A stretch of DNA of 16,149 nt from Schizochytrium sp. CCTCC M209059. Taxonomy: Eukaryota > Sar > Bigyra > Thraustochytrida > Thraustochytriidae. Shown one piece after another: positions 6,990 to 16,149 of the stretch. The translations under genes and the position numbers were made by a program. Positions within the stretch are counted from its first letter, which is position 1. Each line of letters starts with the position of its first letter. Under the pieces are notes generated by a model that ran no database searches, was not told the DNA's origin, and saw only the letters and a program-made list of their open reading frames with translations. The stretch covers positions 923,590-939,738 of the forward strand of contig KN805374.1 in the NCBI GenBank assembly GCA_000818945.1, in the 5' to 3' direction.

Positions 6990-8300
6990 CCCTGCTTGCT
7001 CGCTTGCTTCCTTTCTTTCTTCCTCCGCGCCTGCCTGCCGAGAGCGAGCGATGATGCCTCTGGGGGTTTCGCCACTTATGCTCGGCGCCGCGAGCTCGGC
7101 TCCTCCGCTCGCCTCGCGTCGGCTCCCAGGCTCGGTTTCTGCTCTGCTCTCTGCTCCGCTCTGCGCAGGCCTGGGGCCGGGTGCTCGCTCGCTCGCTCGC
7201 TGCCTCGGCATGCCTGCCTCAGCCTGCGAGCCGCGGGTCCGCTCGCGCATCCACCCTTGCTTGCCTCGCCTCGCGTTGCCTGTCGAGCCCGTCTCGTCTA
7301 TTCCTCTTTTCTCCTCTTCCCTTCCCCGCACCTCCCTCTGCAATCTTTTCCCTTCTTCTTTCTTCTTTTCTTCTTTTCGTTTATTATTTTTAAATACTTC
7401 ATTATTTCTTTCGATGAACCTTTTAAAACTTTGACGCTGCCCGATCTTTGGGCTATCGATTGACCAAATCGACGTGACTGCCTCCTGCGCCCCTTTCTCT
7501 CTCTCCCTCCCTCCCTTCCTCCTTTCTTCCACTGGTTCCTTTTGCATTGCTTCCGTGTCTACCTTCCGGCTTGCATTGCTTGCTTTTCTTTCTTTCTGTC
7601 ACTTTCTTTATAGGTTCGATTTACTTTTTGCCTCCTTTTCCTTTTCCCTTTTCTATTCTTTTCCCCCTTTTTTTTTTCAGAAAAAGAAAAAAATGAAGAA
7701 ATCTTTTTTCTCTCGGTCTCTGTTTCCTGTCCTGGTCTCAAGCTAGCTCGATCGAGAGAGCATCTTGCTATCCATTTTCTTTTGCGGCCTTCGAGCCTGA
7801 TTCCCTGCCCAAATGCCGCCTCCCTGATCGCCGCCCCTCCTCGGCTCCCCGCTCGCCTTTTCCTTGAACTGGGCTGGGGCGGCCATTCCTTTCCTTCCTC
7901 CTCCTCTGCCTCCACCTTCCTTTTCTCGGGTGCGCCGCCCCTTTCTTGCGTTTCGGAAGAAAGACCCGCACCCGCAGTCCTCCACAGCTAAGCAGAGCGC
8001 GCTGTTCAGGAAGCGCGCACCCGCAGCGGCGTGCCGCCCCAGCCCCACGCGCTTTTCCCCTCCCTCCCTCTCTCCCTCCTTCGATCCCTCGCCTCGGCCT
8101 GCCGCTCCGCCTGCGCCTGCCGCCGTCAGCCGCTCTCGGCCGTCGGCCCGCCGCGCCTGTCCTGGCCCCAGCGTACCGGGCCCGCTCGTGACGCCGCGCC
8201 CCAGCGACGGATGACGAGCCGCAGAATCTGCGAGCCCTTCTCTTAGCTCTTCTCTTAGCTCTTCTCTTAGCTCCGCGACCCTGTATACCATCAAGGCAGG
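6990..8300. other. Gene-less pyrimidine-biased tract
   Basis: The plus strand is dominated by C and T over about 1.3 kb. The strongest runs are 7298-7375, 7490-7530, 7620-7680 and 8045-8090, containing CCCTCCCTCC, TTCTTTCTTC and similar motifs. Minus-strand frames of 250-335 codons here are Arg/Gly/Glu-rich because they read the purine strand; they show no domain and one starts in repeats. I call no gene. A short AT-rich island (7376-7435) interrupts it. Confidence 0.5.
8237..8272. repeat. Three perfect 12-bp tandem units (CTTCTCTTAGCT)
   Basis: Thirty-six bases made of three identical 12-bp units. It sits at the right edge of the pyrimidine-biased tract and keeps all frames open (Arg-Glu-Glu-Leu repeats on the minus strand). 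Confidence 0.95.
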
Positions 8301-8562
8301 CCAGGGCGGCCGGAGCTCGCTGCTGCTGCTGCCTGCGTCGGAGGCGCAGACTCCGCGACCGCCGCTCGAGACGGCCGAGCCGAGACCAGACGCGCCGACG
8401 GACGCGCGGCCGCAGATGGCAGCCCTGGATGTAGGCCTTCCGTACCCGCCCACAAGCTTGGGGAGAGCCACGAGCAAAGGCGGCAGCAAGCAAGCAACCC
8501 TTTCCAACGCCCCGCCCCACTCGCGCCGTCCTCGGCCGCGCTTCTCGATGCGCTGCCTCGCT

Positions 8563-8606
8563 TTGCGTTGCGTCGCTTTGCGTTGCGTTGCGTTGCGTTG
8601 CGTTGC
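8563..8606. repeat. (CGTTG)n pentanucleotide array
   Basis: Five consecutive CGTTG units (8581-8605) are preceded by interrupted CTTTGCGTTGCGT units. The same pentamer appears in inverse orientation near 16005-16030 (GCAACGCAACGCA), so this motif class recurs about 7.4 kb away. Confidence 0.9.
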
Positions 8607-8988
8607 GGCGCGGTCACGCCCCGCGGAGACGAGCGCGAGCTCGCTTGTCTTGGCCGGATCGATGCAGATGGATGGATGGCTGGCGAGCAAATGCAAGACG
8701 GTAAATGCGCAGTGCGCACTTGGCAGGAACACTCGTGAATGCGCGCCCAAGTGAAGAAGCGCCCGCGGAATGAATGGAAGTCCAGCATGCGAAGCAGGGA
8801 GTGGCTGCGCGCGAACCCCTTTCGAGGCGGCCCGCGCGGGCGGCTGCGGCCGGCGGGGCGGGGCTGGGCACGGCGGGGCGGGGACGCCTCGCTACGCAAT
8901 CTCGCTCGCCTCGCCAGTCAGGCAGCCGGTCTGGGGCCGAGCGTGGCGCGGCGAGTCGGGCCACGGGCCGCGCATTTATTTTTTTACG

Positions 8989-9015
8989 CATTCATTCATT
9001 CATTCATTCATTCAT
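8989..9015. repeat. (CATT)n microsatellite
   Basis: Almost seven perfect CATT units, immediately after a short A/T-rich patch (8974-8986). Confidence 0.95.
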
Positions 9016-9233
9016 GTTTTCGTCGATTTCAATGGGCGCAATCTATGGTCACGCGCTACTACAGAACGCAAGACGGGGAGAACGCAGCCTTCCTCAGTAC
9101 CCAGGTCGCGGCACGCGCGTTCTCTTCCCCGCGTTCCCCCGGAAAAAGAAGCACTTGGACAGGCAGAGGCGAGCGCGCCATAGTAGTGTACATCACTTCC
9201 GCGCGCCTCCGTTCGTCTCTCGATCACCAATTC

Positions 9234-9268
9234 TGTGTGTGTGTGTGCGTGCTCATGTGTGTGTGTGT
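9234..9268. repeat. (GT)n microsatellite, interrupted
   Basis: Two GT runs (9234-9247 and 9256-9268) separated by a GCGTGCTCA segment. Alternating purine-pyrimidine sequence of this type can adopt Z-DNA. Confidence 0.95.
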
Positions 9269-9738
9269 CGGTCGCCCTTGCGCGCGCGCGGGGATTAGGA
9301 AACAGCAAGAATGAAGATATGAAACCTTACAATCTCTTTCCCCTTCCTCCCTTCCGCTCCGCGGGGCGCGGCCCTTCTGTGGTGTCTGTGGCCTGCAGCT
9401 CCCGCAGCCTCTGGTACTGCCTCGTCTCATGACGGCATACGAGCCAGCGGCGGCCCGCTTTGCCTCAGACGGAAGCGCTTCGCTGCGGACCCTGCGCGCG
9501 TTGACCGCCTCGTCGGCGCTCGACAAGGCCTCTGGCAGCCTCCGCTCGCCGTCCTGACCGGCGGTCTACGGCCGGCCTACGGTATACTATCAAATTGATG
9601 AAGAACAACTTGCATGGAAAATCGTTCCATTGTCTCTTTCATTCTTGTCTGATTCTTCCATTTCATTCCTCACTTTCGCCTCGCGGTGTGGGGGAGAAAC
9701 CGCGCAAAGTTGCGAAGATTGGCCGCAGCTTTCTTCTA

Positions 9739-9775
<37 letters not shown>

Positions 9776-9787
9776 AATCTCTCTCTC
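9739..9787. repeat. (CT)n microsatellite
   Basis: A CT dinucleotide tract with two interruptions (a G near 9765 and AAT near 9776). It is preceded by a T/C-rich stretch from about 9620. Confidence 0.95.
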
Positions 9788-11240
9788 CGCGCTGCGGCGG
9801 CAGAAGGCGCGCCCATGAACGCCGGGCGTGCAGCGGACGACCACGTCGTGCCGAACGCGCTGGAGCCTGGAGCGTCGTCGCGCGGCCGAAGGATCCCTCG
9901 ACCGGCCCGGCAAGGATCTTTTCATCCCCGCGCACCCTCTTCCCAGGCCGCCACGCAGGCGCGCTGTCGCCGGGCCTCGCAGCAATCAGGGCCGGAGCAA
10001 GCCGGCGCGACACGGGCTCGCCCGCTGCTGTGTGGGCCCGCGTCTGTCGGCGGCGCCGGTGCGGGACGCGAGACCCCCGGCCTGCACTTTTCCTCGCCGC
10101 TGGGGAAGGCCATCATGCACGCGTGCGTGCGCGCATCCACCTCACGAATCCCATGAATCGGACGCAGCAGCAGCTTAGCGTGGCCTTGGCTCGGCTTGGC
10201 TTGGCTTGGCTTGGCTCGGCTTGGCTTGGCTTAGCTTGGCTTGCTTGCATCGACAGACGTCTCGTCATCGTGCTTACAGAGTGAATAGCTTTCACTTCAT
10301 TAAAGTGCTTCCCAGTAGTTTACGTTACTTTGCGTCGCCTTGATAGGCCAACTTAGGCGGGCGTCGTCGCGACGCAGCGTGCGGCCCCGCGTGTGTGGTG
10401 CCCAGAGCCTTGCTATCCTCCGCGGCCTCTTTAGAGGCAGCAGCATCTGCAAAAGGAGGAGAAGAAAAAGAAGAACAACGTCATCTTCATCGCAATCACG
10501 CCCGGTCCGCAGACAAAGAGCGAATTTTGAGCACGCGCGCAAAAAAAATCGAGCCTGGCACTTTCTCGCAAACAGCCAGCCAGCGAGCCAGCCAGGCTGC
10601 CCTTCGACCTCGCTCAGAGTATACCCACTCCTCCTCGGACAATGCTCGCAGTCGTTTCTTTGGCAAATCCAGGCTCGAGAATCTTGTGCGAACGAATGAA
10701 CAAGTTATAGCCGCAAAAGGACCCTGGTCGGTCGGTCTTCCGCCGGGGCGAGATCCTTTGCCAGAGGCTAGAATAATTTGCGTGCCAGCCGGCTTGCAAC
10801 CTCTGCAGTGGCACTTTCAAACTTGTCTATTCATCGATTCATTTACCATGCTGTTGCGCGTGGCACCACACCTCCCAATCAGTCCTGCCCAATTACTTCT
10901 ATCCAGTATAGCAGCGCCGGTGCGATTTGGACGCTGCTTCGCCTCCATTGTGCGCAAGCTTTCGACCTTGCTGGCTGCAAGAGCTGAATCGCCACGTCCA
11001 GGCTGCTCCTCCTCCTCCCCGCCCCGCCTCCCCCTTTCTCGCGGCCGCTGCTGCTGCTTCTGCATGTTGCATGCGGACCTTGAACGAACGCAAGCAGGGA
11101 AATCAGACAATCACAGCGAATTTGCGTTTCGTGACGCTTCCTCCCATTCATAGCCGTCCAAAGCGAGATCTTTCTGGCCACGCACGCTGACCCCGGTGGC
11201 TACTCCTCCCCGCGCGCGCATCATGCGGGCAGGCACCCAC
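9788..11240. other. Gene-less GC-rich region
   Basis: Frames of 100-250 codons are open on both strands but are compositional (Arg, Ala, Ser, Pro) and overlap one another. A plus-strand 252-codon frame (10395-11153) starts with GTG or a similar codon at position 10395 and shows no domain. A small patch at 10262-10345 is closer to balanced composition. Apart from the GGCTT array and a short CCAG run (10573-10597), I see nothing. Confidence 0.4.
10184..10247. repeat. (GGCTT)n array
   Basis: About twelve GGCTT pentamers with occasional CGGCTT or TAGCTT variants, ending in GCTTGCTTGC. Related in sequence to the GCTT and CTTGCTTTG arrays elsewhere in the window. Confidence 0.92.
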
Positions 11241-11285
11241 GAAAGAAAGCAATCAAGCAAGCAAGGAAGCAAGCAAGCAAGCAAA
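11241..11285. repeat. (AAGC)n microsatellite
   Basis: Interrupted GAAAGAAAGC followed by AAGC units, including four consecutive ones near the right end. This is the inverse orientation of the GCTT arrays at 14656 and 6992. Confidence 0.93.
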
Positions 11286-11808
11286 CGAGAAAAATTAGCA
11301 TGAATGGCACGCGCGCTGGCAGCCAGGTACGTGTAACCTAGTTCGAGCGCGCTCGCATGCATGCTTGCTGCATAGACGGCGTACACGCATCGGGGACGCA
11401 CGGCGGCCGTCCCCTGTGCTGCGGCGGTGCCGGGGCGCCACTTTAGCGGCCGACCCATCTTTCGCGCCACAGTGGAGGCCAGTGCAGGGCGCGAGGGGAG
11501 GGGGGCTGTGGGGCCAGGATCGCGAGCGAGGGAAAGACAGGAAGATAGGCAAGGGTTCTTCTCTCCCTTTCTCTCCCTCGCGGCCAACATTCGCGCCTTC
11601 GCTGCTGCCGCCCTCCCTCCCGCCAGCACGCTGCTGCAGCTGGGGCCCCGCAAGAGCCGGGCGGGCCGGCGAGCGTCAATCGACCTCGCATCACCAGGCA
11701 AGCCGCCGGGGTTCGGATTTTCGTCTCCCCCACTCTTCCGCCTCCGCTTCCCTCCCTGCGTTCCCTCTCCGCTCCGTTCCTCGCTCCCTTCCGCAGCTCT
11801 GGGTCGAC

Positions 11809-11832
11809 CGACCCACCGACCCACCGACCCAC
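11809..11832. repeat. Three 8-bp units (CGACCCAC)
   Basis: Three perfect 8-bp units with partial units on both sides (GGTCGAC before, CGA after). A G-rich complementary strand results. Confidence 0.95.
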
Positions 11833-12401
11833 CGAGCGGCGACCGCGCGGCGAGGCCAGCGCGTCTCGCCTCGCGCCGGCCGGCTGACGCGGCGCGGGTC
11901 GCGTCGACGGACGTGCTGCTGGCTCCCCGGCCGCCGAAGCGCGCCCTCCTGCCTGCCTGCTTGCTCGCAGCGCCTGCTTTTCTGCTTGCTTTTCTGCTTT
12001 CCTGCTGGCTTGCCTCGGCTGGAATCCTCGACCGCCGGCCGCCGGGGCCGCGTCCGCCACGGAAGCCGAGCGCAGCAGTGCGGTGCAGGCGGGCGCGGCG
12101 CGAGGCGACCTCGCCTTGACGCGGAGATCCATGGCAGCGAAGGGAGCACGCGCAGGCAAGGGGAGCCTACAGACAGACGGACGAAGCTCGCGGCCGGCGT
12201 GGGCGGGCCAGGAGCAGCCCAGACCAGCCCAGACGAGCGCAGCGCGGCTCCGACCGATGCCTCTCCCTGCGACCAGTGGCGAGAGCCAAGCTTGGCCGGA
12301 GGATGGACGCCTGCGCGCATGGCTGGCACCCCAGCCCGAGGCAGACGGGGCCGCGCCCATAATTTCCGTCGCTTCGGTCTTCGAAGAAAGATAGAGCGAC
12401 G

Positions 12402-12426
12402 GCAAGCAAGCAAGCAAGCAAGCAAG
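12402..12426. repeat. (CAAG)n microsatellite
   Basis: Six GCAA/CAAG units in the same orientation as 11241-11285 and inverse to 14656-14684. Confidence 0.95.
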
Positions 12427-13234
12427 GCCGGGGCTGCTGTCGACACCCCACACTGATGGGTACAAGTCTATAACGTCTCCACTGGGATACTGTCCCGGGG
12501 GTGGGCTTGCTGCTGCTCCTCCTCCGCAGAAGACCGCAGTTGCCTGCCGGCGTATGAAAGAAAGCTCCGCCTACTAGTAAGCAAGCTTGATGCCGTGCTG
12601 CGTGAGGGCCGCCACACGGATGCGACGCCCGCGAGACCTCGTTTTGCGAACCACGGTTTCCTTTCTTGGCCTGGGAGGGTGCGATGATGCGGCTCGGGCG
12701 GGTTGGATCAACGCGGCGTTTTTTTTCTGAATGATCTTGGCTCGACATTCTATCTTCGCGCAGACCTTGCGAGCGAAGGAGCGAGCTCCTTGCAGTGCGC
12801 GGCCAGGCCCCAGTGCTCCCGCCATATGGCCGACTGGGTGGGTGAGTGGCTGCGTGAGGCAGGGGTTCACGCCACGGGGCTCCGCAAGATTGCTGGTGGC
12901 CGACAGCGACCAATGTTCGCCCACCTTGCCTTGGCGCACAGGCCTTGATTGCCAATTAGCCAGGACAGAACGGGGCCCCGGAGGTACTGCGGGCGACCTG
13001 CTGCTGTCCGCGGAAAGAACACTGGTGCGGAATTCTGTGTGTTTCTTTTCGATGCTGCACGCCACATCGAAAGGTTGCTGTCCTACCACTTTCCAGAAAC
13101 CCCCGCAGCTCTTCAGCGCCTTGCTGCATCCTTTTCCTTTTCTTTTCCGCTCATGCATGCACGAACTCCACTTCATTTTCCCCAGATCGTTTCATTCAAT
13201 TTTTATTTTTCCTTTTAAAGAAAGTTTTATCTCT

Positions 13235-13286
13235 CTTTTCTTTTCTTTTCTTTTCTGTTTCTTTTCTTTTCTTTTCTTTTCTTTTC
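13235..13286. repeat. (CTTTT)n array
   Basis: About ten CTTTT units with one CTGTTT interruption near 13255-13260. Confidence 0.95.
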
Positions 13287-13372
13287 CGATTCTCTGTCAT
13301 CTTAAAATAATTTGATTCTTTTCATTTAAATTTCAAATTTCTTTTACAGTTCGATCCATTCTCATAACCTTT

Positions 13373-13393
13373 TCTTCTTCTTCTTCTTCTTCT
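13373..13393. repeat. (CTT)n microsatellite
   Basis: Seven trinucleotide units within the T/C-rich island. Confidence 0.95.
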
Positions 13394-13769
13394 AGTTTCC
13401 CTTACAGTTTCGCGTCCTCGAGGACGGTCTCACCCCTCCGCACACCCATCCATTCACCCATTCATCCAACTACGGGAGGTATCTTTCCTCCCCACCCAGG
13501 CCACCTGCCCCAGCCACGACGACGGCGACGCCGATGCCGATGCGGGAGAATGGTGATGACGATGATGCCCGTCTCGATCTGGCGGGTGCTTGTCCCGCGC
13601 ATTGCGCCGCAGTGCAGGGAGCCGGAAAAGGCCGATCTGCGCCCCCGGCTGCTTGCATTGGCTTGGCCCGGATCTGTCCGGTGGCACGGACCAGCGAGGT
13701 CCGACGCCCGTAGAGAGAGAGCCGTGCAGGAGCCGAATCGCTCGTGCGCGGGGAAGCATGACAAGATGA

Positions 13770-13834
13770 ATGCTTGCATGGATGCATGCATGCATCATGC
13801 ATCATGCATCCATGCATGCATGCATGCATGCAAG
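13770..13834. repeat. (ATGC)n imperfect inverted repeat
   Basis: ATGC units, themselves self-complementary, are arranged around a central CATCATGCATCATGCATC. They are flanked by CTTGCATG on the left and CATGCAAG on the right, giving a 65-bp near-palindrome able to form a cruciform or long hairpin. A second ACTGCAAGATGGCA unit repeats the right flank (13831-13840 and 13845-13857). Confidence 0.85.
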
Positions 13835-14655
13835 ATGGCAATGACTGCAAGATGGCAACATGACATGCTTTTATGAGAAATAGTACCTGGGGCAATCGTG
13901 CTCGGCGCGGGGCCGCGCGTGCCGTGCCATCCGCGCGAGGGTCGAAGAGGGTCGAAGGGTCCTCCTGCTGGGCCATGGCTCGCCTCGATCGCAATCGCAA
14001 TCGCGTGTGATCCCGCCTAATTTGAACCTCTACGAAATTCGCTTGCTTGCTTACCTGCGTGGTTCACGAGGTCGACGGATTTGTCCAAGGGTTCGGAAAA
14101 GCGAGGCGGCCTCATGCGGACAAAAAGAAAGACCAGGATGTAAATCCTTGGGACAAATAGGATGCAAAAGGCGCGCGGACAGGCTGCTCTCTGCGTGACT
14201 GTCGCCACCCAGGCCTTATCCCCCTCGAGGTCGCGTTCGAGAGACACCGCTCTCGCTGCCGTGCCGTCGCGAGCCGTGCTATGTTCGGAGTATCGCGGCC
14301 CTGACAGCTCGTAACGCCTTGAACGTGCGGTTCCGCGCCATGCATCTTGCCATCGACGACGCGCTGCGTCACGTCGGTCGAACCTTGCGCGAAGAAAGAG
14401 ATACGTACTTTTACTAGGCTCTTTCTCAAAGGTTGGCCACCGAGAAGACGTTTCCGGCGTAAGACCTTGCCTGGCTGTCTGACCCCCCCGCCACGGCCAC
14501 TCGACGCTCGCCTCGGCACGGATATCTCGCACCGCCGCGGGCTCCCCACGCGCGATGCTTTGCATCTGCCTGCCTTCCTGGATCTTGCTCGGCGCCGGCA
14601 GTGGTGCGGCGCTTGCGCGGATCTTGGCCGCGGCCTCGGATCCTGATCTTTCGCT

Positions 14656-14684
14656 CTTGCTTGCTTGCTTGCTTGCTTGCCTGC
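14656..14684. repeat. (CTTG)n microsatellite
   Basis: Six CTTG/GCTT units followed by GCCTGCC. A shorter run of the same motif lies at 14040-14051. Confidence 0.95.
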
Positions 14685-15775
14685 CTTCATTTTGCGAAGA
14701 TTGCACCTCGCGGCGCGCTTCCTTGTCAAAGTTGTAGCCACCTTGGCGCGCCACCGCAGTTTTCCTGCTGCTTTCCACTTGCCACTCCGGCTTGACAGTG
14801 GCCGAGGCGACGAGCCTCGGCTCGCTCCGCGTGCGCAGATCCCGCGTCGCGCCCCGCCTTCTCAGCTTCCCTCACTGCACGTACGGCGCTCGCGCCGCCG
14901 CCGATGCCGGTCCCGCTGCTAGCTATCTATGGCTGGCTGGCTGGCCGGGGATGACCACGACGACGCTCATGACGATGATGTGCACAAAGGAGAAGTGATA
15001 GAGGGCGAGGCGGAGCATGGCGACGCGCAGGTCGCTGTCGCGGCTCGTCTGATTATGGCGTTGAAGGCCAGAAGGCGAGCCAGGTGTTCGTTCGCAAGCC
15101 CCGTTCACGGTCTCGCGCTGGGGAGCGAGGAGCGGCCAGCGCGGGCGATGGAGCTGTGGAGCGCCGCCACAGCAGCACCGCGGCGTCTTTCTTTTGGCTG
15201 GGGCTTTTACGGACGCGCGCCTCTCGCCATTGGCCGGCTCGCGTGCAAGCGTGTATGCGAGCATGCACGCTCACTCTCGAGCCTGTCGAAAGCGAATGAA
15301 CGAGCAAGCGAGCAAGTGGGGCGCCCCGTGACGCCAAAAAAAAATCCCGTGCGAGGTAGGGACGGACGGCGCAGGCGCAGCTCAGGCGCAGCTCAGGCTG
15401 GCTGGTTGGCTTTGCCGCATGTGGAGGGAGGCCACGGTGGCTAGCTAGCTAGACGGGGTCGGCGGCCTTTCCCTCCCTCTGCACACCCCAAGTTCATGTC
15501 GCCGCGCCGATGCGGGTACGCAGTGTGGTGAGCTGTGGGTCTGTGTGCGGGCAGTGCACGCGCCAGGTGCGGGGCTTCTGCGGCGCCTGGGGAGGGAGAT
15601 GAAAGGCCCCATCCAGCAAGGAGGATTGGCTGGCTGGCAGGCGGGCCACGCAAGATCGATCGCGGAGCAGGTCGGGGCAAGGCTGGGGCAATGCAATGCG
15701 GTGCGATCCTCCACCGCGCGTCCAGGCAAGCAAGGTCGAGGAAGAACAATCCGGAAGGCAGCTCGAGGTGAGGCA

Positions 15776-15798
15776 AGGGCGAGGCGAGGCGAGGCGAG
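15776..15798. repeat. (GAGGC)n short array
   Basis: Three to four GAGGC pentamers preceded by interrupted GAGGTGAGGCAAGG. Confidence 0.85.
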
Positions 15799-16149
15799 AC
15801 CAGCGGGTGGGGAGGGGAACGAAAAAAGGAACCAAGGCATGGAAATTCATTTCCAAGATGGAGGAACGCAGGAGCGAGGGGAGGTAAAGACTGCGCCGCC
15901 ATGAGCTAGCTCATAGCGACACCGAAACAGCGGACGCGCGCTGTGCAAAGTGCTGGTGCCTGCCAGCTTGCTTCATTTTTGGTTTTTAAGCGGCGTCTTA
16001 CTGATGCGCAACGCAACGCAATTCAACGCAGTCGAAAAGCGCGTGATTCTATCGTAAGCCAGCCAGGGAGGGCATCGAACAGCTGGCCGCGCAGCCTGCC
16101 GTGATGCTTGTGTAGGCCCATTGCGTCCATGTCTTCGACGCGAAGTCGC

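Larger units (their letters stand above)
8607..9600. other. Gene-less GC-rich region with CATT and GT repeats
   Basis: No convincing coding frame was found. Overlapping frames on the plus strand (8739-9314) encode Arg/Ala/Gly-rich sequence that ends in repeat-derived peptides. It contains the CATT and GT arrays and an imperfect repeat of CGGCCTACGG/GTCTACGGCC near 9563-9583. Confidence 0.45.
11286..13080. other. Gene-less GC-rich region with spurious long frames
   Basis: Frames of 363 (plus, 11365-12456), 340 and 251 codons (minus) overlap over the same DNA. All are Arg/Ala/Pro/Gly-rich and pass through repeats, so none is called. A 200-codon minus-strand frame with an ATG (12574-13176) is very basic near its end, with Lys/Arg-rich segments and a Gln-His-Gly-Ile-Lys-Leu-Ala-Tyr terminus. 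It could be a real small gene or final exon, but I recognise no family and its codon choice looks unselected. Confidence 0.35.
13081..13470. other. T/C-rich, AT-rich island inside GC-rich DNA
   Basis: The plus strand from about 13120 to 13408 is very T-rich. It contains the TTTTC and CTT arrays and an A/T patch at 13303-13342. It ends in two splice-acceptor-like sites (a pyrimidine run then ACAG at 13349 and again at about 13408). It could be an intron end, a promoter, or a replication-related AT-rich island; the sequence alone does not decide. Confidence 0.4.
13835..16149. other. Gene-less right-hand region
   Basis: GC-rich DNA with short GCTT, GGCT, GAGGC and GCTAGCTA runs. Minus-strand frames of 209-253 codons (14017-14778) include repeat-derived Ser-Lys-Gln-Ala peptides, and frames at 15441-15902 are Pro/Ala/Arg-rich; none has a domain or signal. 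An 11-bp unit AGGCGCAGCTC occurs twice at about 15373-15394. The last 200 bases are more balanced in composition and hold an inverse CGTTG motif, but I see no gene. Confidence 0.4.

Noticed and set aside
6783..7547. 254-codon minus-strand frame rich in Arg, Glu, Lys and Gln
   Set aside because: It reads the purine strand of pyrimidine-rich DNA and simple repeats; no domain.
7743..8750. 335-codon minus-strand frame
   Set aside because: Gly/Arg/Ala-rich, passes through the 12-bp and pentamer repeats, no motif or plausible fold.
11365..12456. 363-codon plus-strand frame
   Set aside because: Two further long frames overlap it on the other strand; all are GC-driven and cross repeats.
12574..13176. 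200-codon basic frame whose end looks ribosomal-protein-like
   Set aside because: I could not match it to any ribosomal or histone family and codon choice looks unselected. It is kept only as a remark in the regional entry.
13775..13834. CRISPR-like repeated motif
   Set aside because: It is a continuous tetranucleotide palindrome without spacers, in eukaryotic-looking DNA.
14017..14040. GTTCAAAT on the minus strand, tRNA B-box-like
   Set aside because: The flanking bases do not pair as a T-arm and no acceptor or anticodon stem was found.
14365..14390. GGTTCGACC on the minus strand, tRNA B-box-like
   Set aside because: No T-stem pairing and no A-box at the proper distance.

Overview
The window looks like nuclear DNA of a GC-rich, intron-poor microbial eukaryote. 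The three convincing genes are single uninterrupted ATG-started frames with eukaryotic features: a signal peptide plus a membrane anchor followed by a cysteine cluster, a secretory beta-propeller, and a low-complexity regulatory-looking protein. They are widely spaced, have no Shine-Dalgarno signals, and lie beside a large stretch crowded with microsatellites. The many (AAGC)n/(GCTT)n repeats and a cluster of AGGCCT palindromes remind me of labyrinthulomycete (thraustochytrid-like) stramenopile genomes. That is an impression from memory, not a demonstrated assignment. I see no bacterial operon, tRNA, rRNA, CRISPR array or complete mobile element.

Left part (1-6370), gene-bearing. Gene A (minus, 353-925) encodes a small secreted or type I membrane protein with ten ectodomain cysteines. 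Gene B (plus, 1791-3566) is divergent from A across about 0.85 kb. It encodes a signal-anchored or secreted protein with six recognisable beta-propeller-like strand repeats. Directly after its stop lies a diverged, still open tandem copy of its last exon segment (period 116 bp), which is the most interesting structure in the window. Gene C (minus, 5043-6368) converges on B across about 1.4 kb. It encodes a 441-residue protein of unrecognised family with a conserved-looking central block and an acidic C-terminal half. The B-C gap holds a weak candidate for a decayed gene at 4024-4650.

Right part (6370-16149), gene-poor. About 9.8 kb of mostly GC-rich DNA holds no gene I can support. It has at least fifteen distinct simple-sequence arrays, long strand-asymmetric pyrimidine tracts (about 6.9-8.3 kb and 13.1-13.4 kb), a (ATGC)n inverted repeat and a few splice-acceptor-like sites. 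Long open frames on both strands there follow GC-rich codons and repeats, and I treat them as spurious.

Nothing in the sequence ties the three genes into one pathway. A and B are both predicted to enter the secretory route and share a divergent intergenic region, which is the only functional link I can suggest. No mobile or defence system was identified.
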